Shown: positions 44,051-55,589, counted from the stretch's first letter. The stretch: 64,000 nt of DNA from Manduca sexta (GCF_014839805.1 NC_051119.1:1428743-1492742), one strand, 5' to 3'. Translations and numbers: made by a program. Notes: generated by a model not told the origin, from the sequence alone.

Positions 44051-44996
44051 TCCGCATCAAAAAATTATGTTAATGGCTATTTGTGTGTGAAACATCCAAA
44101 TTCATTCTTGCAGTTATTTCTGTTATTATTATTCAAACATTTTCACGAACCACATGTAGTAATGGTCATCCAGTGGCCGTAGTTTGACCCTCAATTTTTA
44201 TAGTAACACATATTATTCATAATTTTTCTGCCCTCCTCTACATGAACTTTAAAATTCCCAAATCTCACACTCTGTAGGCGCAATGTGCTTAGAAAGAGAT
44301 ACAAGGTTTTCTATTCAAGTATTAATATAGATAATAATATACAATTAATAAAGTTATTCCTACAAAACAAAATACAGTTAAACTTTTGCAGTATAAAGAC
44401 CACATTAACATAATTGTAGAGGACAAAGTAATTAGTAATCCCTCGTACCCGTGGTAAGAATTAACTCTAAATATTACTTGACTATTTTTTACGACATGGG
44501 TATAATATAAATTTAAAAGATTTCCATCCTTCATGACCCTTCGTTCCCAATACCTTCTAGCCTGAACCACAGCCGATTTCCTTAAAGCCAGCAACGGAAC
44601 CTCGCCTCTTATGATTGCATATTTATGAACAGAAGAGGTCATATAACGACATAAATACCTGCTTCCACAACAATGCTAGAATAAAAACAAAAATACGGTA
44701 TTTCCAAATGATTGCGTGAACTGTGAACTTCAAGAAAACTGAATAATATTTTCCACTATACGGAATTATTTGTCGATAGCGCTAGCTTTGATATTATCCC
44801 AGGGTCGCAGAGGTCTTGATAAGTGGGTTCTACTTATCTCGAGTCCAAGTCGTAATCACATGTTAATTACTTTTCTGGAGAATTAGAAGACTGTGTTGTA
44901 AAAATATTTTCGTAAGTAGAACAGAGTTGCCATTGTCGCGGCCGGGCTGACCCATTAATGCTGTAAACAAACATGTAAGTTTTCAGCGTGGATCTA

Positions 44997-45303
44997 GATT
45001 TTTTTATTGCTTTGAATGACGAGACGTGCTTGCCATTCGCCTGATTGTAAGTGGTACGACCGCCCATAAACATCAGAAATACATCCAACACCTTGACAAA
45101 ATATTGTTTGGTATTCCACTGCGCTCTCCATCCTGAGACATAAGATGTTAAGTCTTATTATGTCTAGTAGTTACACTGGCTACATTGCCCTTCAAACCGG
45201 AACACAACAGTGACTTAATATTGCTGCTTGGCGGTAGAAATAGACATTGCAGTGGTACCTACCCAGGCGGACTCTCACGTGTGAGAGACCTACCACCGGT
45301 AAT
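44997..45303 (-). repeat. Retroelement 3'-tail repeat Y
   Basis: TTTTTTTATTGCTTTGAATG at the left, CTTCAAACCGGAACACAACA and ACCCAGGCGGACTCTCACGT inside, CCACCGGTAAT at the right; near full length. Confidence 0.8.
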
Positions 45304-45689
45304 CCGGTTTTCTGCCTTTGCCGAAAACCAAGACCTTTTGATAGCTTTATAACAGCACCGTACACTTGGCGCTGGCACCAACAATCTTCTACAGACGACG
45401 CACAAACCTGAAGATGCATCTAAAATGTTTATCAGAAGCATCTTCATTTAATTTATATTCAAAATCCGCTCGGATCGGCGACAAAATACAAACGCTTGCA
45501 AATGTTATTTGTTTTTTTTTATACAAACATACACAGGCTAGTCCCGGAATACAACACACTTACGTGAGTCACTATAACAAGTCAAAGGAAGCACCTTTCC
45601 AAATGCTTTGTAGTAGTTTGCGATAGTCAACATTTATGATAAAACAACCTCACGGTTAAATACATGTATCTGCCAAGATAGCATCCGTA

Positions 45690-45870
45690 CACGAAGTAAA
45701 AACCCGCCATAGTGGCCCACGTATGTCGCTTTCTGGTCAGTCTGTGTACATACGATGTCAAACAGGCCGGCATAATTATATCGATTCAGGGATTCATCGG
45801 TTGTCAGTCGATACCATTTGGAATCCACTTTGCTTCTCACCAGGTGCAGCGGTGTCACTTTACTACCCTT
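45690..45870 (+). repeat. Repeat X
   Basis: TACACGAAGTAAAAACCCGC, CATAGTGGCCCACGTATGTC, CAGGCCGGCATAATTATATC and GGTTGTCAGTCGATACCATT, ending near CACCAGGTGCAGCGGTGTCA. Confidence 0.72.
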
Positions 45871-46177
45871 GAATATATTTATTAATTATAATGATTTGAT
45901 AAACCTTGGCGCGTGGCATCAGAAGAAAAATGTTTGATTGTTATCACTACATACTGGTACTTATTGGTGTCATTTATGAGTCATATGAATTTTGAATACA
46001 TTAATCATTTAAGAATGAGTCAATGTTATCGTTCAGCTATTGATAAAGTTTCAGGTGCAAATAATCCGACGGTGCAAGTATAATTTTGGTTGTAGTTTAA
46101 TTGTAGTGGAAATGTTGAAAGAAAGATACACTGTCTCAGACGGGGGAACATGTAACAAACAAGTAAAATAAAATATA
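45871..46177. other. AT-rich spacer
   Basis: Nothing recognised. Confidence 0.35.
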
Positions 46178-46330
46178 TTATAATATCAGCCCTGTATTAT
46201 AATATACTGAGAGGGATTTGGCCTAGTGCGGATTGGTAGTCTTCATACACCCTCAAAATTCCTACAGAGAACTTCTCACATATACAGGTTTCCTCACAAT
46301 GTTTTCCTTCCCCGTTAAAATAGGCTCATA
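46178..46330 (-). repeat. SINE family A fragment
   Basis: ATATCAGCCCTGTATTATAA, an internal deletion, then GTGCGGATTGGTAGTCTTCA and CAATGTTTTCCTTCCCCGTT. The head is missing. Confidence 0.78.
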
Positions 46331-47246
46331 ACATGGCCGCGCTATTTTATCTTCGTGAAATTAACATGGAAAGTTATTCTGTATGCCAATTTCTATTGTA
46401 CTTTCAAAATAACATATGGCATTTTCAGTGGCCACCCAGAGGCTCGCACGGACACCTATCTACAGCTATCTATAGTGCGAAATAAAATTAAAATATTAAA
46501 AATATATAAAATTTTCCTAATATTTTTACTAGACTTGCAACGAATAGCATTTTCGGCTACACGCCAAATATCGAATTATCGACGGCCTACTTGATCGAAT
46601 AGCCGAAAATTCGGAAAAATATTCTAATAACTTGCGGTGTAACTTATGATTATCTTTGTGTTTGACTCTCGCTATGTTTAAATATACTGATCTCTCTTTT
46701 AAACTAGGTAATGCCTAAAAATACAAAAAAATAATCTTTTTGCCTTATAATCTTCTATTCAGAAATTTTCTTTTCGTGAGTTACCACATAGAAGTAGTTT
46801 TACCTGACCCCATATGGCATATGGCAAGCGTAATAAGATTGATTATTTTATTAGCATGAATCGAAAAAAAAACAAAGTATTCATTAAACAATCGGATCGA
46901 TTGACTAATCGAGATAATCGATTTCATAAATTAAGTTAGACCTAACCGACTCGCCCATTCGCATATGCAATGAATTAATTAAGTGCTACAACCTAAACAG
47001 AAGGAGGCCCTCTCGAGAACTAATAACACGCGACACTGTCTACACAATACTAGAATTACAGTTAGTTACATCGATCCGGTGCAAAGTGAGTGCCCTGAGG
47101 TCGGTCAAGGGCGCTGATTCATTGGCACGACGCCAATCTTTGGCTCAATGTTTGTGACCTGCGCGTAAATGTTTGATAACATAATTAGGCTGTATGCTAT
47201 GCGGATAAGGGAATTACAGGAACGATTTTTATAATAGTTTGTTATA
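46331..47246. other. Unassigned interval
   Basis: AT-rich, with no exon or repeat that I can name. Confidence 0.35.
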
Positions 47247-47493
47247 TCTATAATATAAAAATGAATTCCTATTTCCTATTTTTTGTTGTTGTTGTGTTTG
47301 TTATTGTCAGGAGAAGGTTCTTATGAAAGAAAAAAAACAAAAAATTGCGCGGAAAATTAGAAAATTTAAGAAAACTTACGAAAATATTAATTTTATATAT
47401 CTGTCAATTGTTTGGAATAACTGTCAGCGATTGACAGAATGCGCGCTGCAAATTCATAGTTAAGGCGGGACAACGTCTGTCGGATCAACTAGT
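47247..47493 (+). mobile_element. Complete short Helitron family B
   Basis: It starts TCTATAATATAAAAATGAAT and ends GTCTGTCGGATCAACTAGT. Both termini fit Helitron ends (5' TC, 3' CTAGT), inserted between A and a following G/T-rich flank. It is 247 bp, non-coding, and matches 56825-57070 in reverse (the CGTCTGTCGG, TTGACAGAA and TTGTTGTTGTGTTTGTTATT blocks). Confidence 0.75.
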
Positions 47494-48607
47494 GTACAAT
47501 AAAATTATACCTAGCATTGTTAATGTAATTTAATACGACTCACACAAAACAAACACATAAAATAATTTAATAACCATTTTCCACACTAATAAGTGTTTAG
47601 ATACTCTATACGAAGTTAAAATTAAAGTAGTCGTTTGTCGTTTTACGCAATAACTGAGTAATGCTAAAATTCTCACATTGGCATAGTTCATTGGCCAGAC
47701 AGTGTTATAGACACGCATGATTCTTCCTTAAATAGTATTCACTAATCAAATAACATTTTAAAGACGTTTATGGCTGCGCGAATTGAATTCCTTCGCCTTC
47801 TTTGCACACAAAAATCAGCAATCGAATTTCGAACACAAACTCTTAATATTATGGCGGGTATTTGGAAATGGTACGTGATACGTTTGTTATTTCATTTAAT
47901 TACTTTATTGAAGTGCTCAGGTGGAGTGAAGAGGAATGCTTATCTTGTGTTTTAAATTTGTAATAAAATTTCTTAGTTTTTATGCAAGCTGTAGTAATCA
48001 TGATTTGACAACCAGATTAGAACTATTTATTTACATAAAATGCCTAATTTTAGGTAAAAAAAAAAATATAAATTATACAAATAATTACCACTAGCATAAT
48101 ATGCGCAAACGGTGATGCCAAAAAATATAATAAAAACATTAATTATGATTGTAAATAAAATTGATTCTCTGTAAGGAAAAGTATTCACTCGAATTACAAC
48201 CACAATCGATACCGACAAATATTTACACAATCTATATCAATGTAAATTAGCATAATGTCCTGCTTCCGAGACGTTCAATTCACAGAATTATTAGCATTTA
48301 AATCAGAGAACGCGCGAGCGTCAATGGAAACTACGAAACTTTGTCATTGTGCCAATAAGCGTGCTTGTCACGTTTTGTATTATAGGTAGTGCAAAATTCT
48401 TTATTTATTATCGTACTGTATATTACAGTAAAGTAGCTTCGCGGTATCCTCTAACTGTTGAAGTAGCATTATACCCTATTGTAAATTAAGTTTGGTTCAG
48501 GCACCAGTGGCAAATAGACTGATTCCTACTGGCATCCCTTTCGTAATTTATGAAGAATCTAATTATTAATAGAACGTTTTGCAAACCGCATTTATGCATA
48601 TTACTAT
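47494..48607. other. Unassigned interval upstream of the methyltransferase exon
   Basis: A 61-codon frame starts at 47770 (MAARIEFLRLLCTQK...) and meets a donor-like ATG|GTACGT at 47870/47871. I could not link it to the 50042 exon because the phases disagree. No other feature is recognised. Confidence 0.3.
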
Positions 48608-48645
48608 TACTAATTATGTTGGGTCCCGACCCAACATAATTAGTA
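48608..48645. other. 17-bp perfect hairpin
   Basis: The left arm ends ACTAATTATGTTGGGT (48609-48624), the loop is CCCG and the right arm is ACCCAACATAATTAGT (48629-48644). One further T-A pair lies outside. A third complementary segment, CATAATTAGTAAT (48650-48662), can pair with the left arm instead. No U run follows and no gene is adjacent. Confidence 0.75.
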
Positions 48646-49541
48646 TAAACATAATTAGTAATACGTATTCTTTTCGGAAAATTCCATCCTTCGCAACTAT
48701 CAGACATTGAATTTAATTTTGAAAAAATGTCTACTATTTAGAATATCATTGTATCTTTAAATAGAACATATTTTAAATGCTAGAATTACACATCACAGTG
48801 TAGATGTACTCTAGCATATAATAATGGATCTATTTTTATCAAGTAAATACCGGCATCATGTCATTGTGTTTGATTTATTTATTTCAATTAGAACGGATAA
48901 ACCAATTACACTAATTAAGTTAATAACAACATATAGTATGTATACTAACAACATAGTAAAATATGAAACAGATCAATAATGCACTTAATAACTACATGAA
49001 ATATGCGGTATTATGAGTTAATTTCACAATAACGCCTTGATAGTTGAGCAGTTGGCTCTGTATGCAAATTATAGTTGTTGATAGGCGAGGCACGCTTCAC
49101 GTGAAACGTTGAGGAAAATCTTTATATTTCGAGGTATATCGTAAGTTGTTTCAAATAGGTTCATCCACGGTTTCGCAGAAGAGGGGGTTTTACAAACGAA
49201 CATTTTGGAAAATATCACGTTCCTAAATTTAATTGGAAAAGTTTATTGTTAAAACAAAACAATATGTTAATAAGTAGGATAAATATTTAAAAATTTCCTG
49301 CGCATAGACAATCATTGTTGCCGTCAAATCGGAAATGATACCGCCATTATTTTTCTCAGCTGCTATTCACGCAATACTTGGACATTATCGTTAATACAGT
49401 CAAATACATTGAACAGTTAGATATAATGATTACAAACATGTTCCAGTCACAGGAATAGTGCCAGCTATCGTATGAAACAAAACATTATGATACAATGAGT
49501 AAACACGCAAACTATATCTATGATATTTACTGTACATTTAC
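48646..49541. other. Unassigned AT-rich interval
   Basis: No exon, RNA gene or named repeat recognised. Confidence 0.35.
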
Positions 49542-49782
49542 TGGTGGTAGGTCTCTCATATGTGAGAGTCCATCTAGGTAGGTACCAACGCAAAATCTAT
49601 TTCTGTAACTACTGGACATAATAAGACTAAACATCTTAAGGATGGCAAGCGCAGTGGAATACCAAACAATACTTTTTAATTCAAGGTGTTGAATGATATT
49701 TCTACTGTTTATGGGCGGTCGTATTCTTCACCATCAGGTGAACGGCAAGCTCGTTTCGTCATTCAAAGCAATAAAAAAATAA
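49542..49782 (+). repeat. Retroelement 3'-tail repeat Y, plus orientation
   Basis: TGGTGGTAGGTCTCTCATAT at the start and CGTCATTCAAAGCAATAAAA with an A run at the end. This is the only copy of repeat Y in plus orientation, with an internal deletion relative to the others. It lies about 260 bp upstream of the methyltransferase exon. Confidence 0.78.
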
Positions 49783-50041
49783 CAAAATACATCAATAACG
49801 TGCATACTTAAAATTTGCTTTATATTCACTTAAATATTTCTCAGATTTCTGATATTCTTAGATCAGTGGGACTCTATGCGAATATTGATGAAAGCGAAAG
49901 AAATTAAAATAATGCATTAAAATAGTGGCATTCCATAGCATTCTATCCTTATGAGCGTTATATTATGTATGAATACTCACATTTCTACTACTGACAACCA
50001 ATACAGATCAGACTCCTGGTTAACATTAGCTTCCTTTCCAG

Positions 50042-50229
50042 ATGATGCTGAGAGACCTATCCTCGCTGATCATCAGACACACTGTAGTGTCCCGGCGGCA
50101 TCTCACGCCGGAGCTGGCGCTGCGTCTGATCACTCCCGCATGCCCGCTTTGGACCGCCAGGGAAGATGAGTCGCCCTTCAAGGACCCCTTCTGGGCGTTC
50201 TACTGGCCCGGGGGACAGGCCACGGCAAG
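50042..50229 (+). CDS. ETFBKMT: ETFBKMT/METTL20-type lysine methyltransferase, one exon
   Basis: Sixty-two codons plus two bases of the N-terminal part of a mitochondrial class I methyltransferase. In the animal family it trimethylates lysines of the electron transfer flavoprotein beta subunit, modulating electron transfer from acyl-CoA dehydrogenases. What is visible: HLTPELALRLITP (residues 20-32) and DPFWAFYWPGGQA (48-60), the conserved entry segments just before the S-adenosylmethionine-binding region. That catalytic region (a LDLGSGCG-like motif) is not in this exon. The sequence is GC-rich against AT-rich flanks. The left boundary is TTTCCAG|ATGATG: either a splice acceptor (AG at 50040-50041) or a true start at 50042. 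An in-frame TAG at 50027-50029 excludes further leftward coding. The right boundary is CGGCAAG|GTAGGA, a good donor in phase 2; reading on gives a stop three bases later. Downstream exons were not found in the remaining 13.8 kb. The gene could also be a pseudogene, but the open frame and both splice signals argue against that. Confidence 0.85.
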
Positions 50230-50235
50230 GTAGGA
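50230..50235 (+). promoter_or_regulatory. Splice donor of the ETFBKMT exon
   Basis: GTAGGA follows AAG at the end of the conserved reading frame. Without splicing the frame terminates at TAG (50231-50233), so the donor is needed to continue the protein. Confidence 0.75.
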
Positions 50236-50303
50236 TACTAATGTATGGCAGTGGAGAAGGATCCGTATAACCCAATTCCTTCCGGCTTTCCTTTCGTATA
50301 ATA

Positions 50304-50626
50304 TAATAATATCAGCCCTGTATTATATACTGTACCACTTGGTCACAGGCCTCCTCTACTACTGAGAGGGATTAGGCCTTAGTTCACCAGGCTGGCCTAG
50401 TGCGGATTGGTAGACTTCACACACCCTCGAAAATACTTATAGAATTTCTCAGGTATGCAGGTTTCCTCACGATGTTTTCCTTCACCGTTAAAGCAGGCGG
50501 TAACTCACAAAGAATACACACGTAATTTTTTTTTTAAAAAAGTCAGAGGTGTTTGCTCTTGGGATTTGGACCTGCGGACATTCTTCTTGGCAGTCCGTTC
50601 CACAACCAACTAGGCTATCGCCGCTT
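50304..50626 (-). repeat. Full-length SINE family A in the putative intron
   Basis: Tail at AATATCAGCCCTGTATTATA, head at CTAGGCTATCGCCGCTT, inverted B box GGGATTTGGACC (one mismatch). It lies only about 75 bp past the splice donor, antisense to the gene. It joins directly to a Helitron family D fragment. Confidence 0.88.
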
Positions 50627-50630
50627 CTAA

Positions 50631-50806
50631 TCACTACATAGTATAAAACAAAGTCGCTTTCTCTGTCCCTATCTATTTATGCTTAAATCTTTAAAACTAC
50701 GCAACGGATTTTAATAGATAGAGTGATTCAAGAGGAAGGTTTATATGTATAATAACATGCATTAAATAGTGGAGAAATATTGCACCCGTGCGAAGCCGGG
50801 GGGGCA
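50631..50806 (+). mobile_element. Helitron family D, internally deleted
   Basis: It starts TCACTACATAGTATAAAACA, passes AAAACTACGCAACGGATTTT and GATAGAGTGATTCAAGAGGA, and ends CCCGTGCGAAGCCGGGGGGG. It closely matches 2832-3126 with the middle shortened. Confidence 0.65.
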
Positions 50807-51690
50807 ATTCTCTGAACTACAAAAAAACAGGTTTTTCGTCAGATAATGTATGTTTTTCGGTCATTTTTAATTATATCTATATTTTATACTGTACTTAAAC
50901 TAGTTTTCTACCAAGGCCTATTCATATTTTTTTGTATAATATTATAATAATCCAGTAAAAAAAAATTAAACATGCAAAATCTCATTCATATGGCGCGTCC
51001 GCACGTCCAACTTACGATTTTAATCTTTTATAAAAAAATATATGCAATCTTTTAATTAATTCAAAGTAGCTGAATCGATACTTAAACTATACGCCCGTGA
51101 TTTACCATTTATAGTGTATTAATCGGTAAAAACCAATCGTATTTACAGAAGTTTTAAAAATGTCCAGACGTATATGCATAATTTCTATGGCTCATGCTTT
51201 CGCCAAGTACCTGCAATAACTGTGACGACATATCGGCCGAAATGTTTCGGCATATCTTTAGTGATAGACGCCCCCGTGCTAGCGTGAAGTAAGAACGTTC
51301 CTATGTAGCGTAAATAGAGAATTAAACACGATAATATCATCGATTCTGGCTTTTGTAAGGCAAGTTGTCTAATTTTATATGATCGTATTTTATTTAATTT
51401 ATATTAACACAATATTTTTTATAACATACCACCGAAAATCGAAACAGTTTTAAAATTCTTTGATGTATTTGTTACTTGTGAATTCTGATAAAATTAGAAG
51501 GGAAATGAATTTTAGTGTTTAAATCACATTTAGCTGGGTCTAATTATTCTGGATTTCGCTGGCGATTTTACGTCAGATTAATTAGACATGGGCCAGGTAA
51601 ATTAGAATTTTAAACAGGATTAGGTTTTTCACTTTATAAAAAATTTAATATTATCATTTCATGTAACAAGAAACGGTTAGCAGAAAAAAG
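50807..51690. other. AT-rich putative intron sequence
   Basis: No recognised repeat or exon. Confidence 0.35.
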
Positions 51691-52345
51691 AAAATATAAT
51701 TGAATAAAGACTGACGAAATTTTATGGAAAGAAAACCAAGAAAAAGAGCGACTTAGATATCTTAGGCAGAAGGCAAATAAAAAGCCACTCAGTATTTTAA
51801 AAATGTCATCAAGAGAATAGAGAATTTAAAGAATAAGATAGAGACACAATTCCAAGGCTTATTATTTAAGGGAAAAGGGAACAGAAGAAAACGGCTCAAT
51901 TGCTAGCTAGTAATACTACTCTTGAAAGCACATGTGGAACTGATGTTGAACGCTTCCAAGAAAATAAGGATGATGTTTTCTTGCCATCACCTTTAATTAT
52001 ATCTGACAAGACATATATTCCCAAACTTTGGTCACTCGTTAATCAAAATAGACAATATTAAATTTGATTCATCTTGTTCAAATTTAGCGCAGCGTCTATT
52101 TACTGTTCGCAAGTAGAGCTGTTGCGAGAATTCCTGTATAGACGAAGCTATTTAATGTCCTCATGATAATCATCTAGGTTTTTATATACTACCCCCTCAT
52201 AATATTAGCGTGTATGTGGTACCATTAGCTGAATCTACCACACTAACTGAACTAAGCTTATTAGATCAGTCGAACTTAGATTGGTCGAATATTCTTAAAG
52301 AAAACGGTGATGATGAATCCTTACCATAAGAATCAAATTAAAACT
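51691..52345 (+). pseudogene. Decayed lysine/arginine-rich coding remnant
   Basis: One plus frame (from about 51704) reads KENQEKERLRYLRQKANKKP followed by a serine-containing segment ending SSRE and a stop. Further basic fragments lie downstream in shifted frames, around GGGAAAAGGGAACAGAAGAA and again near 51960-52020. The basic coiled pattern resembles N-termini of repeated insect genes of unknown function often found near transposons. Several stops and shifts rule out a live gene. No family is assigned. Confidence 0.3.
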
Positions 52346-53320
52346 GTGTTTCAATATTAACTGATATTGTAGTTAAGCCTGCTTATACATATAATACATT
52401 AAAAAAAAAATGAAAATTCGGAAAAGAGGCCATGCAAAAAAAAATGGAGAAGAGAATGCTACGACAGAGGACTTGGATTTGCCAAAATATAATAATGAAA
52501 CATTTGAAATTTTTGCGAATATTGGCTAATGGGGAGACGTCCTTGATAATCATGCTTTGAACATTTTTTAATTGGTTGAGTATTACATATATTTAAATTT
52601 CAAATAGAGTTGCTAACTGATTAATGATCATTTCAATATATTTTTTATATTTCTACCAAAAAGTTACCTAATAAACCCAAAGTGAAATCGATCCTATTTA
52701 ATAATTGTGATGATAACATTTGAGAGAACCTAATTTTCTTAAACATTAATTAAGAAATTAGCGTGAGTCAGTCTCAGAAATATAATATAGTAGATCTATA
52801 ATATAATGCTCAAAAGAATGTCATTATTTTTTTATAAAAAAATTAAAGTTCAATTGATTATGTTTATGATAAATTTATGATTATTATTAATTTATTGATT
52901 TATTTAGTTATTTTATGGAACAGAGAGAAAATGTATGTTAAAGATACTGATACAATTGCAGATTTTCATTTCATGTTAATTTTAAAGTTTAACCAAGTTA
53001 TTAATAACTAAAATATTTATAGTTATTTATGACTTATTGTGATTTATTGAAGGTGACAAAAATATGACATTATAGTTTTTTTCATGGTTTTACAAATGTA
53101 TATATGCTACCATTCTCATTCACATGTCTTGATCTCATTTATCTGATTATTTAAATTTTCAATGAGCTATATGTCTTCGTCTAATGGATCAATTTAAGTG
53201 CCTTTACCCTTATTATATTTCTTTAAGTTATGTTTTTGATATAAACGAAGCAAATCATTCAAATATTGAAAAAAAAATTGAGCCAGGTTAATTATGCCAA
53301 AACCTTCTTTTTCGGAGAAT
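52346..53320. other. Very AT-rich putative intron sequence
   Basis: Nothing recognised until a Helitron-type 3' end (GGGGCGGGTCGCTAGT, 53325-53340). Confidence 0.35.
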
Positions 53321-53324
53321 TGCC

Positions 53325-53340
53325 CGGGGCGGGTCGCTAG
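53325..53340 (+). mobile_element. Isolated Helitron-type 3' terminus
   Basis: CCGGGGCGGGTCGCTAGT closes a plus-oriented element of the family D 3' type. Its 5' end was not located upstream. Confidence 0.5.
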
Positions 53341-53580
53341 TATATTATATGTGCAACATTTTCCACCGTTTCAACAGTATGCAACTTTTTATACAGATAC
53401 TCACAATTAGAGAAGGTAGTTTTACAGATTATAATTTAAAGTTATTTTACGGTTGTTATTCTTTGTCTATAATATAATTAGTGTATCATGCTATTTATAT
53501 CTATATTATATTCTTATTTAGGGACGGTTTAGGTAATGCGTAACTACATATACAATTTACAGGAATTTCTATATAAGTTA

Positions 53581-54580
53581 TACAGGGTGTTCCAGAAAGT
53601 AGTGTCAAGCGGAGGCCCAGAGATAGAGCACCTCCAAATCTATACTTCTATACTTCTATACTTACTATTATATAAAGCTGAAGAGTTTGTTTGTTTGTTT
53701 GTTTGAACGCGCTAATCTCAGGAACTACCGGTCCAAACTGAAAAATTATTTTTGCGTTGGATAGCCCTTTGTTCGTGAAGTGCTATAGGCTATATATCAT
53801 CACGCTATACCCAATAGGAGCGGAGCAGTAATGGCTGATCTCAGGAACTACCGGTCCAAACTGAAAAATTATTTTTGCGTTGGATAGCCCTTTGTTCGTG
53901 GAGTGCTATAGGCTATATATCATCACGCTATACCCAATAGGAGCGGAGCAGTAATGGCTAATCTCAGGAACTACCGATTCGAACTGAAAAATTCTTTTTG
54001 TGTTGAATAGCCCTTTGTTTGTGGAGTGCTCTAAGTTATATATCATCACGCTATGACCAATAGGAGCGGAGCAGTAATGGCTAATCTCAGGAACTACCAG
54101 TTTGAACTGAAATAATTGTTTTGTGTTGGATAGCCCTTTATTTGTTATGTTATGTTATGAGAGCTTCCGTTGCGTGCGCTGCGTAAACGGTTAAAGTTGT
54201 TCCTCTTAAAAAGTTCTAAAAAATATATTATAAAACAAAGTCCCCCGCTGCATCTGTCTGCCTGAACGTGTTAAACTCAAAAACGACCCAACGTATTAAG
54301 AGGAAATTTGGTATGGAGACAGTTTGGGACCCTGGGAAGAACATAGGCTCCCGGGAAACTACTACTTTTATAACGGCAAAAGCAAGTCTTGAATAAGTCC
54401 TACTTTTTAAAAAAATTAACATTTAATCGTTCAAATCCGAAATTCTCAAAATTTCTATAAAATATTCATATCTCGAAAACTATGAAAAATCGCGGAACAT
54501 ACATGGGGGTGATTCGGATACCCCAAGGGGTGCTCTATCTCTGGACTTCCGCTTCACACTACTTTCTGGGACACCCTGTA
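53581..54580. mobile_element. TIR transposon carrying a nested Helitron
   Basis: The left end TACAGGGTGTTCCAGAAAGT and right end (reverse complement TACAGGGTGTCCCAGAAAGT) begin inverted repeats of about 50 bp (53581-53634 and 54527-54580). They are bounded by TA, consistent with a TA target duplication. Without the Helitron (53639-54387) the element is only about 250 bp, so it is a non-autonomous MITE. No transposase. Superfamily not assigned. Confidence 0.82.
53639..54387 (+). mobile_element. Helitron family A nested in the TIR element
   Basis: It begins TCTATACTTCTATACTTCTA, then ATTATATAAAGCTGAAGAGT and a (GTTT)n tract. Four minisatellite units of roughly 122 bp (53706-54140) follow, in the opposite orientation to those at 17700, 26450 and 60650. 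The 3' part includes GTCCCCCGCTGCATCTGTCT. The terminus is GGCAAAAGCAAGT, a mutated CTAGT, and the GC hairpin is lost. It inserted between A and T. Confidence 0.8.
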
Positions 54581-54601
54581 TATTGTATCTAAATATAAAA
54601 T

Positions 54602-55101
54602 ACTAGCTTCCGCCCGCAGCTTCGCCCGCGTGGATTTTGGGTTTCAAAAATGGAGAAGGTGCTCAATTTGTCGGGATGTTTTTTTAATTTATGGTGGTAT
54701 GCAGGTGGTCCGATTGTCCGGTCAGGGTCTGATGATGGGATCCTGGTGAAATCGAAGGAACTTTTAACCATTAAGGTTGCACACGAAATGACGGAAGCTT
54801 AAAAAATGGAGTAACTTCTCCCGTTTTCCCAACATGTTCCATCACTGCTATGCTCCTATTAATTGTAGCGTGATGAAAAGTATACTATAACCAGCTCAGG
54901 AGTATGAAAAATAATTGTACCAAGTTAAGTTAAAATCCGTCGAGTAGTTTTTGTTTCTATAACGGTTATACAGACAGACAGACAAAAATTTTACTAATTG
55001 CATTTTTGGCATCAGTATCGATCCCTAATCACCCCCAGTTATTTTGGAAATATATTTCATGTACAGAATTGACCTCTCTACAGATTTATTATAAGTATAG
55101 A
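54602..55101 (-). mobile_element. Complete Helitron family C
   Basis: Left terminus ACTAGCTTCCGCCCGCAGCT with a hairpin (GCAGC...loop...), right terminus CAGATTTATTATAAGTATAG plus A. 500 bp, non-coding, a short (CAGA)n tract near 54973. It is the reference copy for the truncated 11521 and altered 36190 members. Confidence 0.82.
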
Positions 55102-55224
55102 TATGCAAAAGTAGCTCAAAAATTGTCCATAACGAAAACATGCATTTTAAAGTAAAACAAAAGAAATAATATCGTGAAGCCAACCAAATAACTAATGATA
55201 TATTAAATTTTGTGACTGTTCAAT

Positions 55225-55589
55225 TTAGTCGGGTCCGCGATATCACTTTTGTTGAGTTTCAGAACGCGACATTATATTATTATATTCTGTGCTCCAACGC
55301 ACACTGCTTTGATGTTAGGAACACACCTACATTGCTTAAACAACAGTGAACTTTATACAATAGCAATAAAGCTCAAATTGACTCTACGTATTAGTTAGAA
55401 AACGTTTGTATGGGAAATAGAAAAATGCTGTTTTGAGGATTTTCCCGGCAATTATTCGAATTTTTCTCACCTTTTAAACCTTCCCTAAACCTCCACGAAT
55501 AATTCAAGACCAAGATAAGATAAATCCGTTCAGCCGTTCTCGAGTTTTAGCGAGACTAACGAACAGCAATTGATTTTTATATATATAGA
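55225..55589 (-). mobile_element. Helitron family B member
   Basis: Reversed 5' end TTGATTTTTATATATATAGA. The blocks TTTTGTTGAGTTTCAGAACG, TTTCCCGGCAATTATTCGAA and CCGTTCAGCCGTTCTCGAG match 27247-27646. The 3' end is uncertain. Confidence 0.65.

Noticed and set aside
47770..47870. Possible first exon of ETFBKMT with a targeting-like N-terminus
   Set aside because: The donor at 47870/47871 leaves phase 2, which does not fit the phase 0 start of the 50042 exon; the peptide also contains acidic residues atypical of a targeting signal.
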